Shown: positions 43,028 through 52,754, counted from the first letter of the stretch. The stretch is DNA of 64,000 nt from Streptomyces sp. NBC_00483 (GCF_036013745.1 NZ_CP107880.1:8308001-8372000), one strand, 5' to 3'. Numbers and translations: made by a program. Notes: generated from the sequence alone by a model not told the origin.

Positions 43028-44473
43028 TCAGAGCAGGGGGCGTTCGGTGACCGTGCCGCTGTAGCGGTCGCGCAGTTCACCCTCGAGCTCCTCCAAGGTG
43101 CGTCCCTTGGTCTCCGGGACACAGCGATACGCGAAGAGCGTCGCCAGCATGTTGAGCACCATGAACCCGGAGAACACCGCCACCGAGCCGTACCGCTCGG
43201 CGAGGATCGGGAACAGGAAGGAGATGAGCGAGTTGGCGACCCACAGTCCGCCGAGCGAAGCGCCCATGGCGAACCCGCGGATCGGCAGCGGGAACAGCTC
43301 AGAGAGCACCAGGAAGCCCGTGGTGGCCAGGAAGGTCAGCATGAACGCCGTGACCAGCAGCATGAAAAGCAGGATCAGGTACGAGCGCAGGCTCGAGTCC
43401 GGCAGCAGATAGGTGATGAGGAGCCCCAGATGGGAGGCGGCCACACCGCCGAATCCGAGCAGCATCATCCTGCGGCGCCCCATCACACCGAGAACCCACA
43501 TGCCCACAACCGTGAAGACGATCATCGAGATTCCGACGGTGACGGAGGCGAGCAGCGATGCGGACCGGGTGAGGCCGGAACTCTGCAGCACGGTCGGCGC
43601 GTAGTACATGACCACGTTGATGCCAGTAGTCTGTTGGGCCATCGCCAAGACGATGCCGACCAGGATCAACCGCTTCATCCACGGTTCACGGCGAAGGGCG
43701 GCGAGGACGGAGGCCTTGCCCTTGGCCGCGTCCGCTGTGACGACCGCCGTGATCTGCTCGTACTCGGCCTCGACCCGGTCGGCGAGGTGTGCCCGCTGCA
43801 GCGTGTGGCGCGCCTTCGACCACATCTGCTTGCTCGCGTACCAGCGAGGTGTGTCCGGCAGCGGCGACATGCCGAGGAGAAGTGCGACGGCCGGAATGAG
43901 AGCGACGCCCACCATGTAGCGCCACACGACAGGGTCGTTGATCAGATTGGCGAGTACCGCGTTGGCGACGAATGCCAGGAACAGGCCGATCGTCAGCATG
44001 AGTTGGTTCATCGTGACGATGCGGCCCCGCTGTGAAGCCGGCGCCATCTCGGCGAGATACAGCGGTACGACGACGGAGGCGACACCGACGGCGTAGCCGA
44101 GCGCGATGCGGGCCCCGATCAGGATGGCGACGCTGGGAGCCAACGCGCATGCGATCGTGCTGACGACGAAGATCACGCTGGCGATCACCAGTGACTTCTT
44201 GCGTCCCACCCGGTCGGCGACGGGTCCGCCCAGAAGCGCGCCTGCCGTCGCGCCGGGGAAGAGCAGCGAAGTGACCACCAGCCCCTCGGTGACCGCGGTC
44301 AGCTGAAAGTCCTCGCGGAGATACACGAGTGCGCCCGAGATCACCCCGGTGTCGAACCCGAAGAGAAGGCCGCCCAGGCTGGCGATCGCCGTCAGCCGGA
44401 ACAAGAAGGTCCTCGGGTCCTCACGACCGCTTGGGCGGGGCAGGACGCGCGTGGACGGTGGATTGTCAGACAT
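43028..44473 (-). CDS. MFS sugar-porter family transporter
   Basis: 481 residues, ATG at 44473. Sugar-porter signatures are intact: GGLLFGFDTGVISGAL in TM1, GGPVADRVGRKKSL in loop 2-3, DTPRWYASK in the central loop, AMAQQTTGINVVMYYAPTVL in TM7 and VPETKGRTLEELE at the C-terminus. A sugar, polyol or sugar acid is the likely import substrate, consistent with the sugar-acid kinase in the island. Transcribed from palindrome IV on the minus strand. Confidence 0.88.
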   Translation of the reverse strand: MSDNPPSTRVLPRPSGREDPRTFLFRLTAIASLGGLLFGFDTGVISGALVYLREDFQLTAVTEGLVVTSLLFPGATAGALLGGPVADRVGRKKSLVIASVIFVVSTIACALAPSVAILIGARIALGYAVGVASVVVPLYLAEMAPASQRGRIVTMNQLMLTIGLFLAFVANAVLANLINDPVVWRYMVGVALIPAVALLLGMSPLPDTPRWYASKQMWSKARHTLQRAHLADRVEAEYEQITAVVTADAAKGKASVLAALRREPWMKRLILVGIVLAMAQQTTGINVVMYYAPTVLQSSGLTRSASLLASVTVGISMIVFTVVGMWVLGVMGRRRMMLLGFGGVAASHLGLLITYLLPDSSLRSYLILLFMLLVTAFMLTFLATTGFLVLSELFPLPIRGFAMGASLGGLWVANSLISFLFPILAERYGSVAVFSGFMVLNMLATLFAYRCVPETKGRTLEELEGELRDRYSGTVTERPLL

Positions 44474-44678
44474 GCAGTCTCCCTGGAGGTCGTCCCGTAA
44501 CCGCAGGTGATGGCTGGTGTGTGTGCCGACGGGCGGGCGCCGCAGCGCGTGGTGCCGCAGTCGGCGATACGAGGGGGCGTCGAGCACGTGGTGCCCGAGC
44601 GTCGCTGAAATCCGCACCATCTGGTGTTTCACGCCGGCGGCTCTAGTGTGACGGCGCACACACTTCTCGGATGCGTCC

Positions 44679-44711
44679 TGGACAATATCCTGCAATGTGA
44701 GATTCAGTCAA
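44679..44711 (-). promoter_or_regulatory. IclR palindromic promoter/operator IV (divergent)
   Basis: Minus-strand -35 TTGACT (44706-44711), 18-bp spacer, -10 TATTGT (44682-44687), directed at the sugar-porter gene 206 bp downstream. Near-symmetrical, so it may also drive the plus-strand SnoaL-like gene that starts 71 bp away. Half-sites AATCTCAC and GCAGGATA. The remaining intergenic sequence (44474-44781) holds no gene. Confidence 0.75.
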
Positions 44712-44781
44712 TGAAACCCGGGTGGCCTTGTTGAATCACCGGCAGCCCGGCCACGTTCCCGAGGCAAGGGTCTGAATCACC

Positions 44782-45177
44782 ATGCACGCAAGCACTGAGA
44801 CACTCAGGCTGCTCACCGAGTACTACGCCGCGATGGAGGCGAACCGCCCCCATGAGTTCGGCTCGTACTACGCGGAGGACATGACGCTCACGTTCGGGAA
44901 CAGCCCCGAGGTCAAGGGGCGAGAAAACGTCGTCTCGGCCTTCCGTGACGCCCTTGACGATGTCGCATCGCTCGGACACGACCTCGTGAACGTGTGGGAG
45001 GAAGAGGGCGGGGTGGTCTTCTTCGAGTCCATCGGCCGTTGGACACTCCACAGCGGGGTCGTGATCGAGATCAAGGCGGCCTCCAAGATCACCATCGTTG
45101 ACGGCAAGTTCGTCGACCAGCGCATTTACGTGGACAACGCTCCCGTATCCGAGGCGCTTGAGCGAGAGCGCGCTTAG
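44782..45177 (+). CDS. SnoaL/NTF2-like fold protein
   Basis: 131 residues, ATG at 44782. Cone-shaped NTF2-like fold: LLTEYYAAMEANRPHEFGSY, YAEDMTLTFGNSPEVKGREN, VVFFESIGRWTLHSG, IVDGKFVDQRIYVDN. Family members are isomerases, hydratases or dehydratases without cofactors, or binding proteins. It begins the long plus-strand run that ends in the second PrpD gene, and lies opposite palindrome IV. Confidence 0.75.
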   Translation: MHASTETLRLLTEYYAAMEANRPHEFGSYYAEDMTLTFGNSPEVKGRENVVSAFRDALDDVASLGHDLVNVWEEEGGVVFFESIGRWTLHSGVVIEIKAASKITIVDGKFVDQRIYVDNAPVSEALERERA

Positions 45178-45346
45178 CTGTCCCACCTGCTGCGCCCCAA
45201 GGGCCATCGCATCCATCGATAGGCGCTGCCTCCAAGCCGGGAAGCGAACCGGTCTTGGACACACTCGCGACGTCAGCCGTTCAATCACCTGTAACACGAC
45301 CTGGCTGAAACGCCGGGCTACTGGTTCGACTGGACGGAGCCATCTC

Positions 45347-46429
45347 GTGACCACTCTCCGCACCTTCCGCATCGCGGCGATTCCCGCGGACGGCATCGGC
45401 AAGGAGGTCGTGGCCGCCGGACGCCAGGTGCTCGATGCGCTCGCCGCGGACAGCGCCGGAGCGTTTGCCTTCGACTGGCAGGAGTTCGACTGGGGCTGCG
45501 AGTACTACGCCCGTACGGGCAAGATGATGGCCGACGACGGCCTCGACCAGCTCAAGGACTTCGACGCCATCTACTTCGGCGCGGTCGGCTGGCCTAGCGT
45601 CCCCGACGACATCAGCCTGTGGGGCCTGCGCCTGAAGATCTGCCAGAACTTCGACCAGTGGGCCAACGTCCGCCCGGTGCACTTCCTGCCCGGTGTGGTC
45701 AGCCCGCTGCGCAAGGCCGACGACACCGAACTCGACTGGGTCGTCGTCCGCGAGAACAGCGAGGGCGAGTACGCGGGTCTCGGCGGCCGCAACCTCTCCG
45801 GGCGCGGTCCCGGCGGTGAAGTGGCCGTCCAGTCCTCGCTGTTCACCGAGGTGGGCTGCGAGCGCATCATCCGCTTCGCCTTCGACCTGGCCCGCACTCG
45901 CAGCCGCCGCAAGGTCTCCTCGGTGACCAAGTCCAATGCCCAGCAGTACGGGATGGTGCTGTGGGACGACGTGTTCAAGCGGGTGGCCGCCGAGTACCCG
46001 GACGTGGAGACGGAGAGTGTGCTGGTCGATGCCATGTCGGCGAAGTTCGTGCTCAAGCCCGAGGACCTGTCGGTCGTCGTCGCCTCGAACCTCAACGCCG
46101 ACATCCTCTCCGACCTCGGCAGCGCCCTTGCCGGCAGTCTCGGCCTCGCGGCCAGTGCCAACCTCAATCCCGAGCGGCGTTTCCCGAGCATGTTCGAGCC
46201 GGTGCACGGCTCGGCCCCCGACATCGCGGGGCAGGGCCTGGCCAACCCGATCGGCGCGGTGGGCAGTGCGGCGTTGATGCTGGAGCACTTCGGCCTGCCC
46301 GACCAGGCGGCCCGCCTGAACAAGGCGATCGAGACCGTCACGGGCGCTGGAACCCTCACCCGCGACGTCGGCGGCACCGCCACCACCGACGAAGTCACCA
46401 AAAACCTGATCGACGCCCTCAGCCCCTAA
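45347..46429 (+). CDS. tartrate/isopropylmalate dehydrogenase family enzyme
   Basis: 360 residues from GTG at 45347 after a GGACGGAGC site. Iso-propylmalate/isocitrate dehydrogenase fold: AIPADGIGKEVV at the start, VRENSEGEYAG for substrate recognition, KSNAQQYGMVLWDD, DAMSAKFVLKPEDLSVVVAS with metal Asp residues, and EPVHGSAPDIAGQG for NAD. The SEGEYAG context with WPSVPDD favours tartrate dehydrogenase/decarboxylase over LeuB. It would convert a hydroxy acid such as tartrate or malate; a metabolite symporter follows 44 bp later. Confidence 0.83.
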   Translation: MTTLRTFRIAAIPADGIGKEVVAAGRQVLDALAADSAGAFAFDWQEFDWGCEYYARTGKMMADDGLDQLKDFDAIYFGAVGWPSVPDDISLWGLRLKICQNFDQWANVRPVHFLPGVVSPLRKADDTELDWVVVRENSEGEYAGLGGRNLSGRGPGGEVAVQSSLFTEVGCERIIRFAFDLARTRSRRKVSSVTKSNAQQYGMVLWDDVFKRVAAEYPDVETESVLVDAMSAKFVLKPEDLSVVVASNLNADILSDLGSALAGSLGLAASANLNPERRFPSMFEPVHGSAPDIAGQGLANPIGAVGSAALMLEHFGLPDQAARLNKAIETVTGAGTLTRDVGGTATTDEVTKNLIDALSP

Positions 46430-46473
46430 ACCACCCCCAACTCCCGGCACGGGACCCCGACTAGGAGCAGCCG

Positions 46474-47880
46474 ATGACGTCCGCCTCCGCACCACCAGAG
46501 CCGCACAGCACCACCGTCGGCAAGAAGCCCCTGAAGTCGATGGAAGTCCGCACGGTCGCCAGCGGCACCCTCGGTTCCGCCCTGGAGTACTTCGACTTCG
46601 CTACCTACGGGATCCTGTCCGCGACGGTCTTCCCGCAGCTGTTCTTCCACCAGCTGGGGTCGACCGGCGGCCTGCTCGCCTCGTTCGCCACCTTCGGAGT
46701 GGGGGTCGCGACACGACCGCTCGGAGCGGTTCTCTTCGGGCACCTCGGTGACCGGATCGGCCGCAAGCCGATCCTCTTCGTCACCCTCGCGCTGATGGGC
46801 GCCTCGTCCATCCTGATCGGCTTCCTGCCGACAGGCAGGGGAGTCGGCATCGCCGTCCTTCTCGTCGCGCTCCGCTTCGTGCAGGGGGTGTCGCTCGGGG
46901 GCGAGGCGACCGGCGGCCAGATCCTGTCGGTGGAGAGCTGCGACAGAAGCCGCCGCGGCCTCATGGGCAGTTTCGTGGTGATCGGGTCTCCGCTGAGCCA
47001 GGTGCTGGGCAACGTCGTCATCGCTGTGCTGAGCGCGTCATTGACCGAGGAACAGTTCCTGGCCTGGGGGTGGCGGGTCCCGTTCATCGGGAGCATCGTG
47101 ATCGTCGCGACCGCGGTGTTCATCCGTCTCAAGCTGGAAGAGACGCCGGCTTTCGCGGACAATAAGGACGCTGAGATCGCGACGCCCGCCGAGGGCAGCT
47201 CCCGCGGCGCCGGCATCCGCGTGCTCAAGACGCATCCACGCCAGGTGATCGGACTGATGCTCGCCTGGGCAGGTACGACGCTGAGCTTCTATCTGATCGC
47301 GGTTTACGGGCTCAGCTATCTGCCCTCCGCGACCGGCATGTCTGCCCAGACGGCGACGGTCATCATGGTGGTCGCGAACGGCCTCTCCGCCGGCTTCGCG
47401 ATCGCCGGAGGGTACGTATGTGACCGCATCGGGCGGCGCCGCGTCTGGCACATCGGCCTCGGCGGATGCTTCGTCGGCATCGTTCTTTTCTTCACCGCCG
47501 CGACCCCCAACCCGGTCGTCACCGGAGCCATCGTCGCCCTCGTGATGTGCTCCATCCAGTTCCTCAGCGGCGCCCAACCCGCCCTGTTCGCCGAGCAGTT
47601 CCCCACGCAGGTCCGATTCACCGGCATGGCGCTCGCCTACACCGGAGCCAACGTGTTGTTCGCGGCCCCGGCACCGTTCGTCGCCGCCGGCCTGACGGCC
47701 CTCGGCGGCAGCAAGCTCGTCATGACCGTGAACCTTCTCGTGCTGGTGGTGTCCGCCGTCGCCGTCTCGACGTGCCGCGAGGGCGGACACCGCGACCTGG
47801 GTTCGGACACGGAAGCTGTGCGACCGTCCGGCCGGCGCGAGACCTCACCCGCAATGACCGCCAGCAACACCCCGCAGTAG
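46474..47880 (+). CDS. MFS metabolite:H+ symporter (MHS family)
   Basis: 468 residues, ATG at 46474. MHS signatures: SALEYFDFATYGILSATVFP in TM1, GHLGDRIGRKPILF in loop 2-3, VSLGGEATGGQI in TM4-5 and AEQFPTQVRFTGMALAY near TM10-11. Known members carry citrate, shikimate, proline or alpha-ketoglutarate. Probably imports an organic acid, with the tartrate-dehydrogenase-like gene before it and an ALDH (25 bp) after it. Confidence 0.86.
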   Translation: MTSASAPPEPHSTTVGKKPLKSMEVRTVASGTLGSALEYFDFATYGILSATVFPQLFFHQLGSTGGLLASFATFGVGVATRPLGAVLFGHLGDRIGRKPILFVTLALMGASSILIGFLPTGRGVGIAVLLVALRFVQGVSLGGEATGGQILSVESCDRSRRGLMGSFVVIGSPLSQVLGNVVIAVLSASLTEEQFLAWGWRVPFIGSIVIVATAVFIRLKLEETPAFADNKDAEIATPAEGSSRGAGIRVLKTHPRQVIGLMLAWAGTTLSFYLIAVYGLSYLPSATGMSAQTATVIMVVANGLSAGFAIAGGYVCDRIGRRRVWHIGLGGCFVGIVLFFTAATPNPVVTGAIVALVMCSIQFLSGAQPALFAEQFPTQVRFTGMALAYTGANVLFAAPAPFVAAGLTALGGSKLVMTVNLLVLVVSAVAVSTCREGGHRDLGSDTEAVRPSGRRETSPAMTASNTPQ

Positions 47881-47905
47881 TGAACCGCCAGTAAGGACAC
47901 GCAAC

Positions 47906-49387
47906 ATGAAGCAGTACCTGCACTACATCGACGGCGCCTGGGTGCAGCCGGACAGCGGCGCCTGGATCGACTCGACGGACCCCTACCGCGGCGAGACCTG
48001 GGCCCGCATCGCCCGCGGCAACGCAACCGACGCGGAGCGCGCGGTCACCGCGGCCCACCGCGCCATGACGCAGGGGCCGTGGTCCACCGTGACCGCCTCC
48101 GAACGAGGCAGGGTGCTGCGCCGTATCGGAGACGCCATCACCGAGCACGCCCAGACCCTGATCGAGACCGAGGTGCGCGACAACGGCAAGTTGCTCGCGG
48201 AGGTCACCGGCCAGATGAAGGCCGTGGCCGACTGCTGGTACTACTACGCGGGTCTCGCCGACAAGATCGAAGGCTCTTCGATCCCGCTGGAGAAGGCCGA
48301 CTCGGTCGCCTTCACACGCCGTGAACCGGTCGGTGTCGTCGCCGCGCTCACCGCGTGGAACTCCCCGCTGTGGTTCGCCACCGTGAAGGCCGCGCCGGCC
48401 ATGGCCGCCGGCTGTGCCGTCGTCGTCAAGCCTTCGGAGTACGCCTCCGCCAGCACACTGGAACTCGCCGGCCTGTTCGCCGAAGCGGGCGTGCCCGACG
48501 GGGTGTTCAACGTCGTCACCGGCCTGGGCCCGGACGTGGGCGCGCCCCTCGTGGAGCACCCCGATGTAGCCAAGATCGCCTTCACGGGCTCCGACACCAC
48601 CGGCGCGAAGCTCTACGAGACGGCCGCGCGCAACGTCAAGCGGGTCTCGCTGGAACTGGGCGGCAAGTCCCCGAACATCGTCTTCGAGGACGCCGACCTC
48701 GACCTGGCCGCGGTCGGCGTCGTCTCGGGGATCTTCGGCGCGGGCGGACAGATGTGTGCCGCGGGCTCCCGTCTCCTCGTCCACTCCTCCATCAAGGAGA
48801 AGTTCCTCGCCAAGATCGTCGAACTGGCCAAGGGAATCCGGCTCGGCGACCCCATGGACCCGGCCACGAACGTGGGCCCGATCTCCACCCCCGCCCAGTA
48901 CGAGAAGGTCCTCCACTACATCGACGTGGCCAAGCAGGACGGCGCCCGCCGCATCCTCGGCGGCAGTCCCGCCACCGGACCCGGCCTGACCGGGGGCCAG
49001 TTCGTCGAGCCCACGATCTTCACGGATGTCACCAACGACATGCGGATCGCCCAGGAAGAGGTCTTCGGGCCGATCCTGGCCGTCCTCGACTTCGACGACG
49101 AGGGAGAAGCGGTCCGCATCGCCAACGACATCCCGTACGGCCTGGTCGCCGGGGTATGGACGCGCGGCATCGGCCGGGCCATGCGCATGTCCAAGGCGCT
49201 CAAGGCGGGCAGCGTGTGGGTCAACACCTACCGGACGTACAGCTACATGGTGCCCTTCGGCGGCATGAAGCGTTCCGGACTCGGGCGTGAACACGGCATC
49301 GAGGCCGTGGACGCGTACCTGGAGACCAAGAGCATCGTCCTGTCCACGAACGACGACGCCCCGGCCAACGCGTTCGTCATGCGCTGA
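47906..49387 (+). CDS. aldehyde dehydrogenase
   Basis: 493 residues, ATG at 47906. Landmarks: LTAWNSPLWFA, KPSEYASAST, FTGSDTTG, catalytic Glu in SLELGGKSPN, catalytic Cys in GGQMCAAGSR, and the C-terminal SGLGREHGIEAVDAYLETKS. The N-terminus (YLHYIDGAWVQPDSGAW) resembles that of the ALDH at 30503. Substrate not determined. It is followed by two SDR genes, forming an alcohol-to-acid oxidation set. Confidence 0.88.
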   Translation: MKQYLHYIDGAWVQPDSGAWIDSTDPYRGETWARIARGNATDAERAVTAAHRAMTQGPWSTVTASERGRVLRRIGDAITEHAQTLIETEVRDNGKLLAEVTGQMKAVADCWYYYAGLADKIEGSSIPLEKADSVAFTRREPVGVVAALTAWNSPLWFATVKAAPAMAAGCAVVVKPSEYASASTLELAGLFAEAGVPDGVFNVVTGLGPDVGAPLVEHPDVAKIAFTGSDTTGAKLYETAARNVKRVSLELGGKSPNIVFEDADLDLAAVGVVSGIFGAGGQMCAAGSRLLVHSSIKEKFLAKIVELAKGIRLGDPMDPATNVGPISTPAQYEKVLHYIDVAKQDGARRILGGSPATGPGLTGGQFVEPTIFTDVTNDMRIAQEEVFGPILAVLDFDDEGEAVRIANDIPYGLVAGVWTRGIGRAMRMSKALKAGSVWVNTYRTYSYMVPFGGMKRSGLGREHGIEAVDAYLETKSIVLSTNDDAPANAFVMR

Positions 49388-49459
49388 CCTCACCGCCGTG
49401 CCCCTGCCCACGACCGGCAGGCCGCCCCCTCTCACACATCTACTGGATGGAGCAGAAGC

Positions 49460-50212
49460 ATGAGCAGCGCACCGATACCGGACGATGCCGCGCGCGGCCG
49501 ACTGCGCGGACGCCGCATCGCGGTGACCGGCGCGGCATCCGGCATCGGCCGGGCCACCGCCCTCCTCTTCGCGCAAGAAGGCGCCTCCCTCGCCCTCCTG
49601 GACCGGGACCCGGGCGGCCTGAAGGAGACCGCCCAGGAGACCGGTGGGTCCGCCTTCGAGGTGGACATCACCGCGGAGGACGAGGTGGCGGCCGCCGCCG
49701 AGCGCGCGGCCGTGGAGCTGGGAGGTATCGACGGCGTGGTGAACGCCGCCGGCATCATGTTCCGCGGCCTGGCCGCCGACGTACCGGCGGCCGACTGGCG
49801 CCGCGTCCTGGAAGTGAACCTGACCGGCACGTACGTCGTGACCCGCAGCTTCCTGCCCTGGCTGACCCGGGAGGCCGCCGCCAGCGTCGTGAACATCGCC
49901 TCGGGGCAGGGCCTGCTGCCCAACTCCCCGGGCTACACGGCGTACGCCGCGTCCAAGGGCGGGATCGTGGCCCTGACCAAGGCGCTGGCGGCCGAACTGG
50001 CCCCGCGGATCCGGGTGAACTGCATCGCCCCGGGCATGGTGGACACGGCCATGGCCGACGGCCACCGGGACGCCGCCGCGTCCACCTACGCGCTGCAGCG
50101 CATCGCCGACCCGACCGAGATCGCGGCCTCTCTCCTCTTCCTCACGAGCACCGATGCCTCCTACGTCACCGGCTCGGTGTTGGGCGTCGACGGAGGCCGC
50201 GCGTTCCACTGA
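49460..50212 (+). CDS. short-chain dehydrogenase/reductase
   Basis: 250 residues, ATG at 49460 with GGAGCAGAAGC upstream. TGAASGIG cofactor motif after an N-terminal RLRGRR, GVVNAAG, VNIASGQG with Ser, catalytic YAASK and CIAPGMVDTAM. NAD(P)-dependent oxidoreductase of unknown substrate. It ends just before a strong hairpin, so the transcript from upstream may stop here and restart before the SDR at 50468. Confidence 0.87.
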   Translation: MSSAPIPDDAARGRLRGRRIAVTGAASGIGRATALLFAQEGASLALLDRDPGGLKETAQETGGSAFEVDITAEDEVAAAAERAAVELGGIDGVVNAAGIMFRGLAADVPAADWRRVLEVNLTGTYVVTRSFLPWLTREAAASVVNIASGQGLLPNSPGYTAYAASKGGIVALTKALAAELAPRIRVNCIAPGMVDTAMADGHRDAAASTYALQRIADPTEIAASLLFLTSTDASYVTGSVLGVDGGRAFH

Positions 50213-50219
50213 GAACCTG

Positions 50220-50246
50220 GCCTGCCGCCGCTCGGCGGCGGCAGGC
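50220..50246 (+). terminator. GC-rich hairpin after the SDR gene
   Basis: GCCTGCCGCCG (50220-50230) pairs perfectly with CGGCGGCAGGC (50236-50246) across a 5-nt loop (CTCGG), beginning 8 bp after the stop codon. An 11-bp GC-only stem without a U-tract is a plausible Streptomyces terminator. A 220-bp gene-free gap follows. Confidence 0.7.
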
Positions 50247-50467
50247 TCCCGCCGCCGTACACACCCGGCGGCAAGGCGACAACCAGATGCCGCGTCACCG
50301 ACACATCTACGTGTGACGTCATTGGGGCCCCGAAGTCGGCGTACGACTCCGCCCCGCCGCAGCACACCCTCACCCCACCCAGGACCGCGGCACCCAGATG
50401 GGCCGGCCTGTTGTCCTGCCGTGTGGCCCAAGTTCGCTTTCCCACACCTAAGTTGAGGAGTACACCC

Positions 50468-51247
50468 ATGTCTGGACGGCTCGACGGCAAGGTCGCGATC
50501 ATCACCGGAGCGGCGCGCGGCCAGGGCCTCGCCGCGACCCGCATCTTCCAGGCGGAGGGCGCCAAGGTCGCCATGCTGGACCTCGACGGCGAGAAGGCCG
50601 CCGCGGCGGCAGGGGAGCTCGGCGTGCCCGGGCTGCTTCCGCTGGCCTGCGACGTCGCCGACGCGGCGAGTGTCCGCACGGCGGTGGCGCGCGTCATGGA
50701 GGAGTTCGGCCGGATCGACGTCCTCTACAACAACGCCGGCGCGAACTTCCGCAAGCCCGGACCGCGCGACGACTCCCAGGACGGTCCCACGATCGACCTC
50801 ACCGAGGAGCTGTTCGACAAGTCCATCGCAGTCAACCTCAAGAGCGTCTTCCTGATGGGGAAGTACGCGCTGCCGCACATGATCCAGGGTGGCGGCGGAT
50901 CGGTCATCAACATTGCTTCCCTGGCCGGGCACTGGATCGGCGCTCCCAACCACGCCTACACCGCCGCCAAGGCGGGCGTGATCGGCATGACCCGGGCCGT
51001 GGCCCAGACCTACGGCGTCAACGGAATTCGCGCCAACGTCATCACGCCCGGCCTGGTCCAGACCGAACTCGTGGCGAACATCCTCGCCGATGAGGCCTGG
51101 CGGGAGAGCTACGAGCAGGGCACCCCGCTGCGCAAGCTGGGCGAGCCCGAGGACATCGCGCGCGTCGCCCTCTTCCTCGCCTCGGAGGACTCGGCGTTCA
51201 TGACCGGCTCGGTGCTGACCGCCGACGCGGGCTACATGGTCCGGTAG
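50468..51247 (+). CDS. short-chain dehydrogenase/reductase
   Basis: 259 residues, ATG at 50468 with TTGAGGAG upstream. TGAARGQG cofactor motif, YNNAGANFRKP, NIASLAG and catalytic YTAAK; TPGLVQTEL near the C-terminus. A longer insert after NNAG (FRKPGPRDDSQDG) may shape the substrate pocket. First gene after the hairpin, 85 bp before the first PrpD gene; it probably acts on the substrate or product of that enzyme. Confidence 0.87.
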   Translation: MSGRLDGKVAIITGAARGQGLAATRIFQAEGAKVAMLDLDGEKAAAAAGELGVPGLLPLACDVADAASVRTAVARVMEEFGRIDVLYNNAGANFRKPGPRDDSQDGPTIDLTEELFDKSIAVNLKSVFLMGKYALPHMIQGGGGSVINIASLAGHWIGAPNHAYTAAKAGVIGMTRAVAQTYGVNGIRANVITPGLVQTELVANILADEAWRESYEQGTPLRKLGEPEDIARVALFLASEDSAFMTGSVLTADAGYMVR

Positions 51248-51332
51248 TCCGCCAATCGGCCCCCTCACGGTGTGTCGGCCCGGGTGCGGCCGGGTCGGCA
51301 CACCCCCGTACACATCGAACCGGAGGAGACAC

Positions 51333-52754
51333 ATGACGCACTCCACGAGCGTCTCGGACCACCCCGCCGAACTGTCCGGCGTTCTGGCCGAGTTCGCAGC
51401 AGAAGCCGCGTACGAGAAGCTGCCGCAGCCCGCCGTCGACGGTGCCAAGAAGTCGCTCCTCGACACGCTCGGCGTGATCCTTGCCGCCAGTGGGACCGAG
51501 CCCGCGGCGCGCGCCGCCGTCGGCGTCGTCAGGGATGCCGGTGGGCAGCCGCAGGCGACCGTCCTCGGCCACGGCTTCCGGACGTCGGCGGTCATGGCGG
51601 CCTTCGCCAACGGCGCTATGGCGCACTGCCTCAACTTCGACGACCAGACACCGTGGGGCCAGCACTCCGCCACCTCCATCATCCCCGCCGCCCTCGCCGT
51701 CGTTGAACGGCAGGGCGGGATCTCCGGCAAGGACCTGATCGCGGCCGTCGCGGTCGGCCAGGACCTCTTCACCCGGCTTCGGCGACACGTCGGCTGGCGT
51801 CAGGACTGGAACCTGTCGTCCGTCATCGGTGTCCTCGCCGCCACCGCCACGGCCGGACGGCTACTGAACCTCCCACCCGACCGGCTCGCCCACGCCTTCA
51901 GCTTCGGTGCCATCCAGTCAGGCGGCTTCATGGACATGGTGAGCGGCCCCGGCAGCGAACTCGGCGGCATGTACGCCGGGTTCTCCGCCAAGGGCGGTGT
52001 ACTCGCCGCCCTCCTCGCGCAGCGGGGAGCCAAGGGCACCGACACCCTCTTCGAGGGGAAGAACGGCTTCTTCGCCACCTACTTCGGCGGCAGCTACGAC
52101 CGGGAGAAGATCCTCGACAACCTCGGTGGCGAGTACTACGGAGCCGCCACGCTCTACAAGCCATGGGCGGCCGTCGGCACCGCGCACAGCCACATCCACG
52201 CGACGCTGGAGGCCATGGCCCGCCACGGTCTGAACAGCGACGACATCCAGGAACTTCGCGTCTACGCCGGCGACTGCCATGAGGGACTGTGCGCACCGTT
52301 GGACGCGCGGCGGGCGCCTGCGACGCTCATGGACGCCCGGTTCAGCCTGCCGTTCCTGGTGGCCATGGCAGCCGTGCACGGCGACCTCAAGGCCGGCGAT
52401 CTCACGCAAGCGGCGCTGAAGGACGACCGAGTCCTCAAGCTCGCACGCAAGGTCGTGACTGTGTCCGATCCGGCCCTCGACTGGAAGGACGAACTCCCCA
52501 GCGGACGCGTCGAGATCGTCACCAGGGACGGCCGCCGCGTCGAGCAGAGCGGTGAGGACACACCTGGCTCCGCCACCAGGCCCTTGGCCTGGACCGACAT
52601 CAACGCGAAGTTCGCGGACTGCGCCGCCTTGGCCGCCGTACCGCCGTCGCCTGAGCAGATCGTCGCGACCCAGCGGGCAGCGGCAGACCTCGAATCGGCC
52701 GACGACGCGGCACACCTGATCCGGTCTCTCACCGATACCCCGAACGGGCACTGA
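51333..52754 (+). CDS. MmgE/PrpD family protein (paralog 1)
   Basis: 473 residues, ATG at 51333 after GGAGGAG. The all-alpha MmgE/PrpD domain starts near residue 10; NGAMAHCLNFDDQTPWGQHS contains the conserved Asp pair, followed by IPAALAVVERQGG, YAGFSAKGG, the distal AVGTAHSHIHAT and DARRAPATLMDARFSLPF. Known members are 2-methylcitrate dehydratase, cis-aconitate decarboxylase and iminodisuccinate epimerase. There is no prp (methylcitrate) context, so a different C4-C6 acid is likely. Close paralog of the gene at 60454-61845. Confidence 0.86.
   Translation: MTHSTSVSDHPAELSGVLAEFAAEAAYEKLPQPAVDGAKKSLLDTLGVILAASGTEPAARAAVGVVRDAGGQPQATVLGHGFRTSAVMAAFANGAMAHCLNFDDQTPWGQHSATSIIPAALAVVERQGGISGKDLIAAVAVGQDLFTRLRRHVGWRQDWNLSSVIGVLAATATAGRLLNLPPDRLAHAFSFGAIQSGGFMDMVSGPGSELGGMYAGFSAKGGVLAALLAQRGAKGTDTLFEGKNGFFATYFGGSYDREKILDNLGGEYYGAATLYKPWAAVGTAHSHIHATLEAMARHGLNSDDIQELRVYAGDCHEGLCAPLDARRAPATLMDARFSLPFLVAMAAVHGDLKAGDLTQAALKDDRVLKLARKVVTVSDPALDWKDELPSGRVEIVTRDGRRVEQSGEDTPGSATRPLAWTDINAKFADCAALAAVPPSPEQIVATQRAAADLESADDAAHLIRSLTDTPNGH

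Noticed and set aside
47720..51772. A 1350-codon open frame on the minus strand
   Set aside because: It lies antisense to the ALDH, SDR and PrpD genes with clear motifs; it is Gly/Val/His/Asp-rich and a typical shadow frame in GC-rich DNA.
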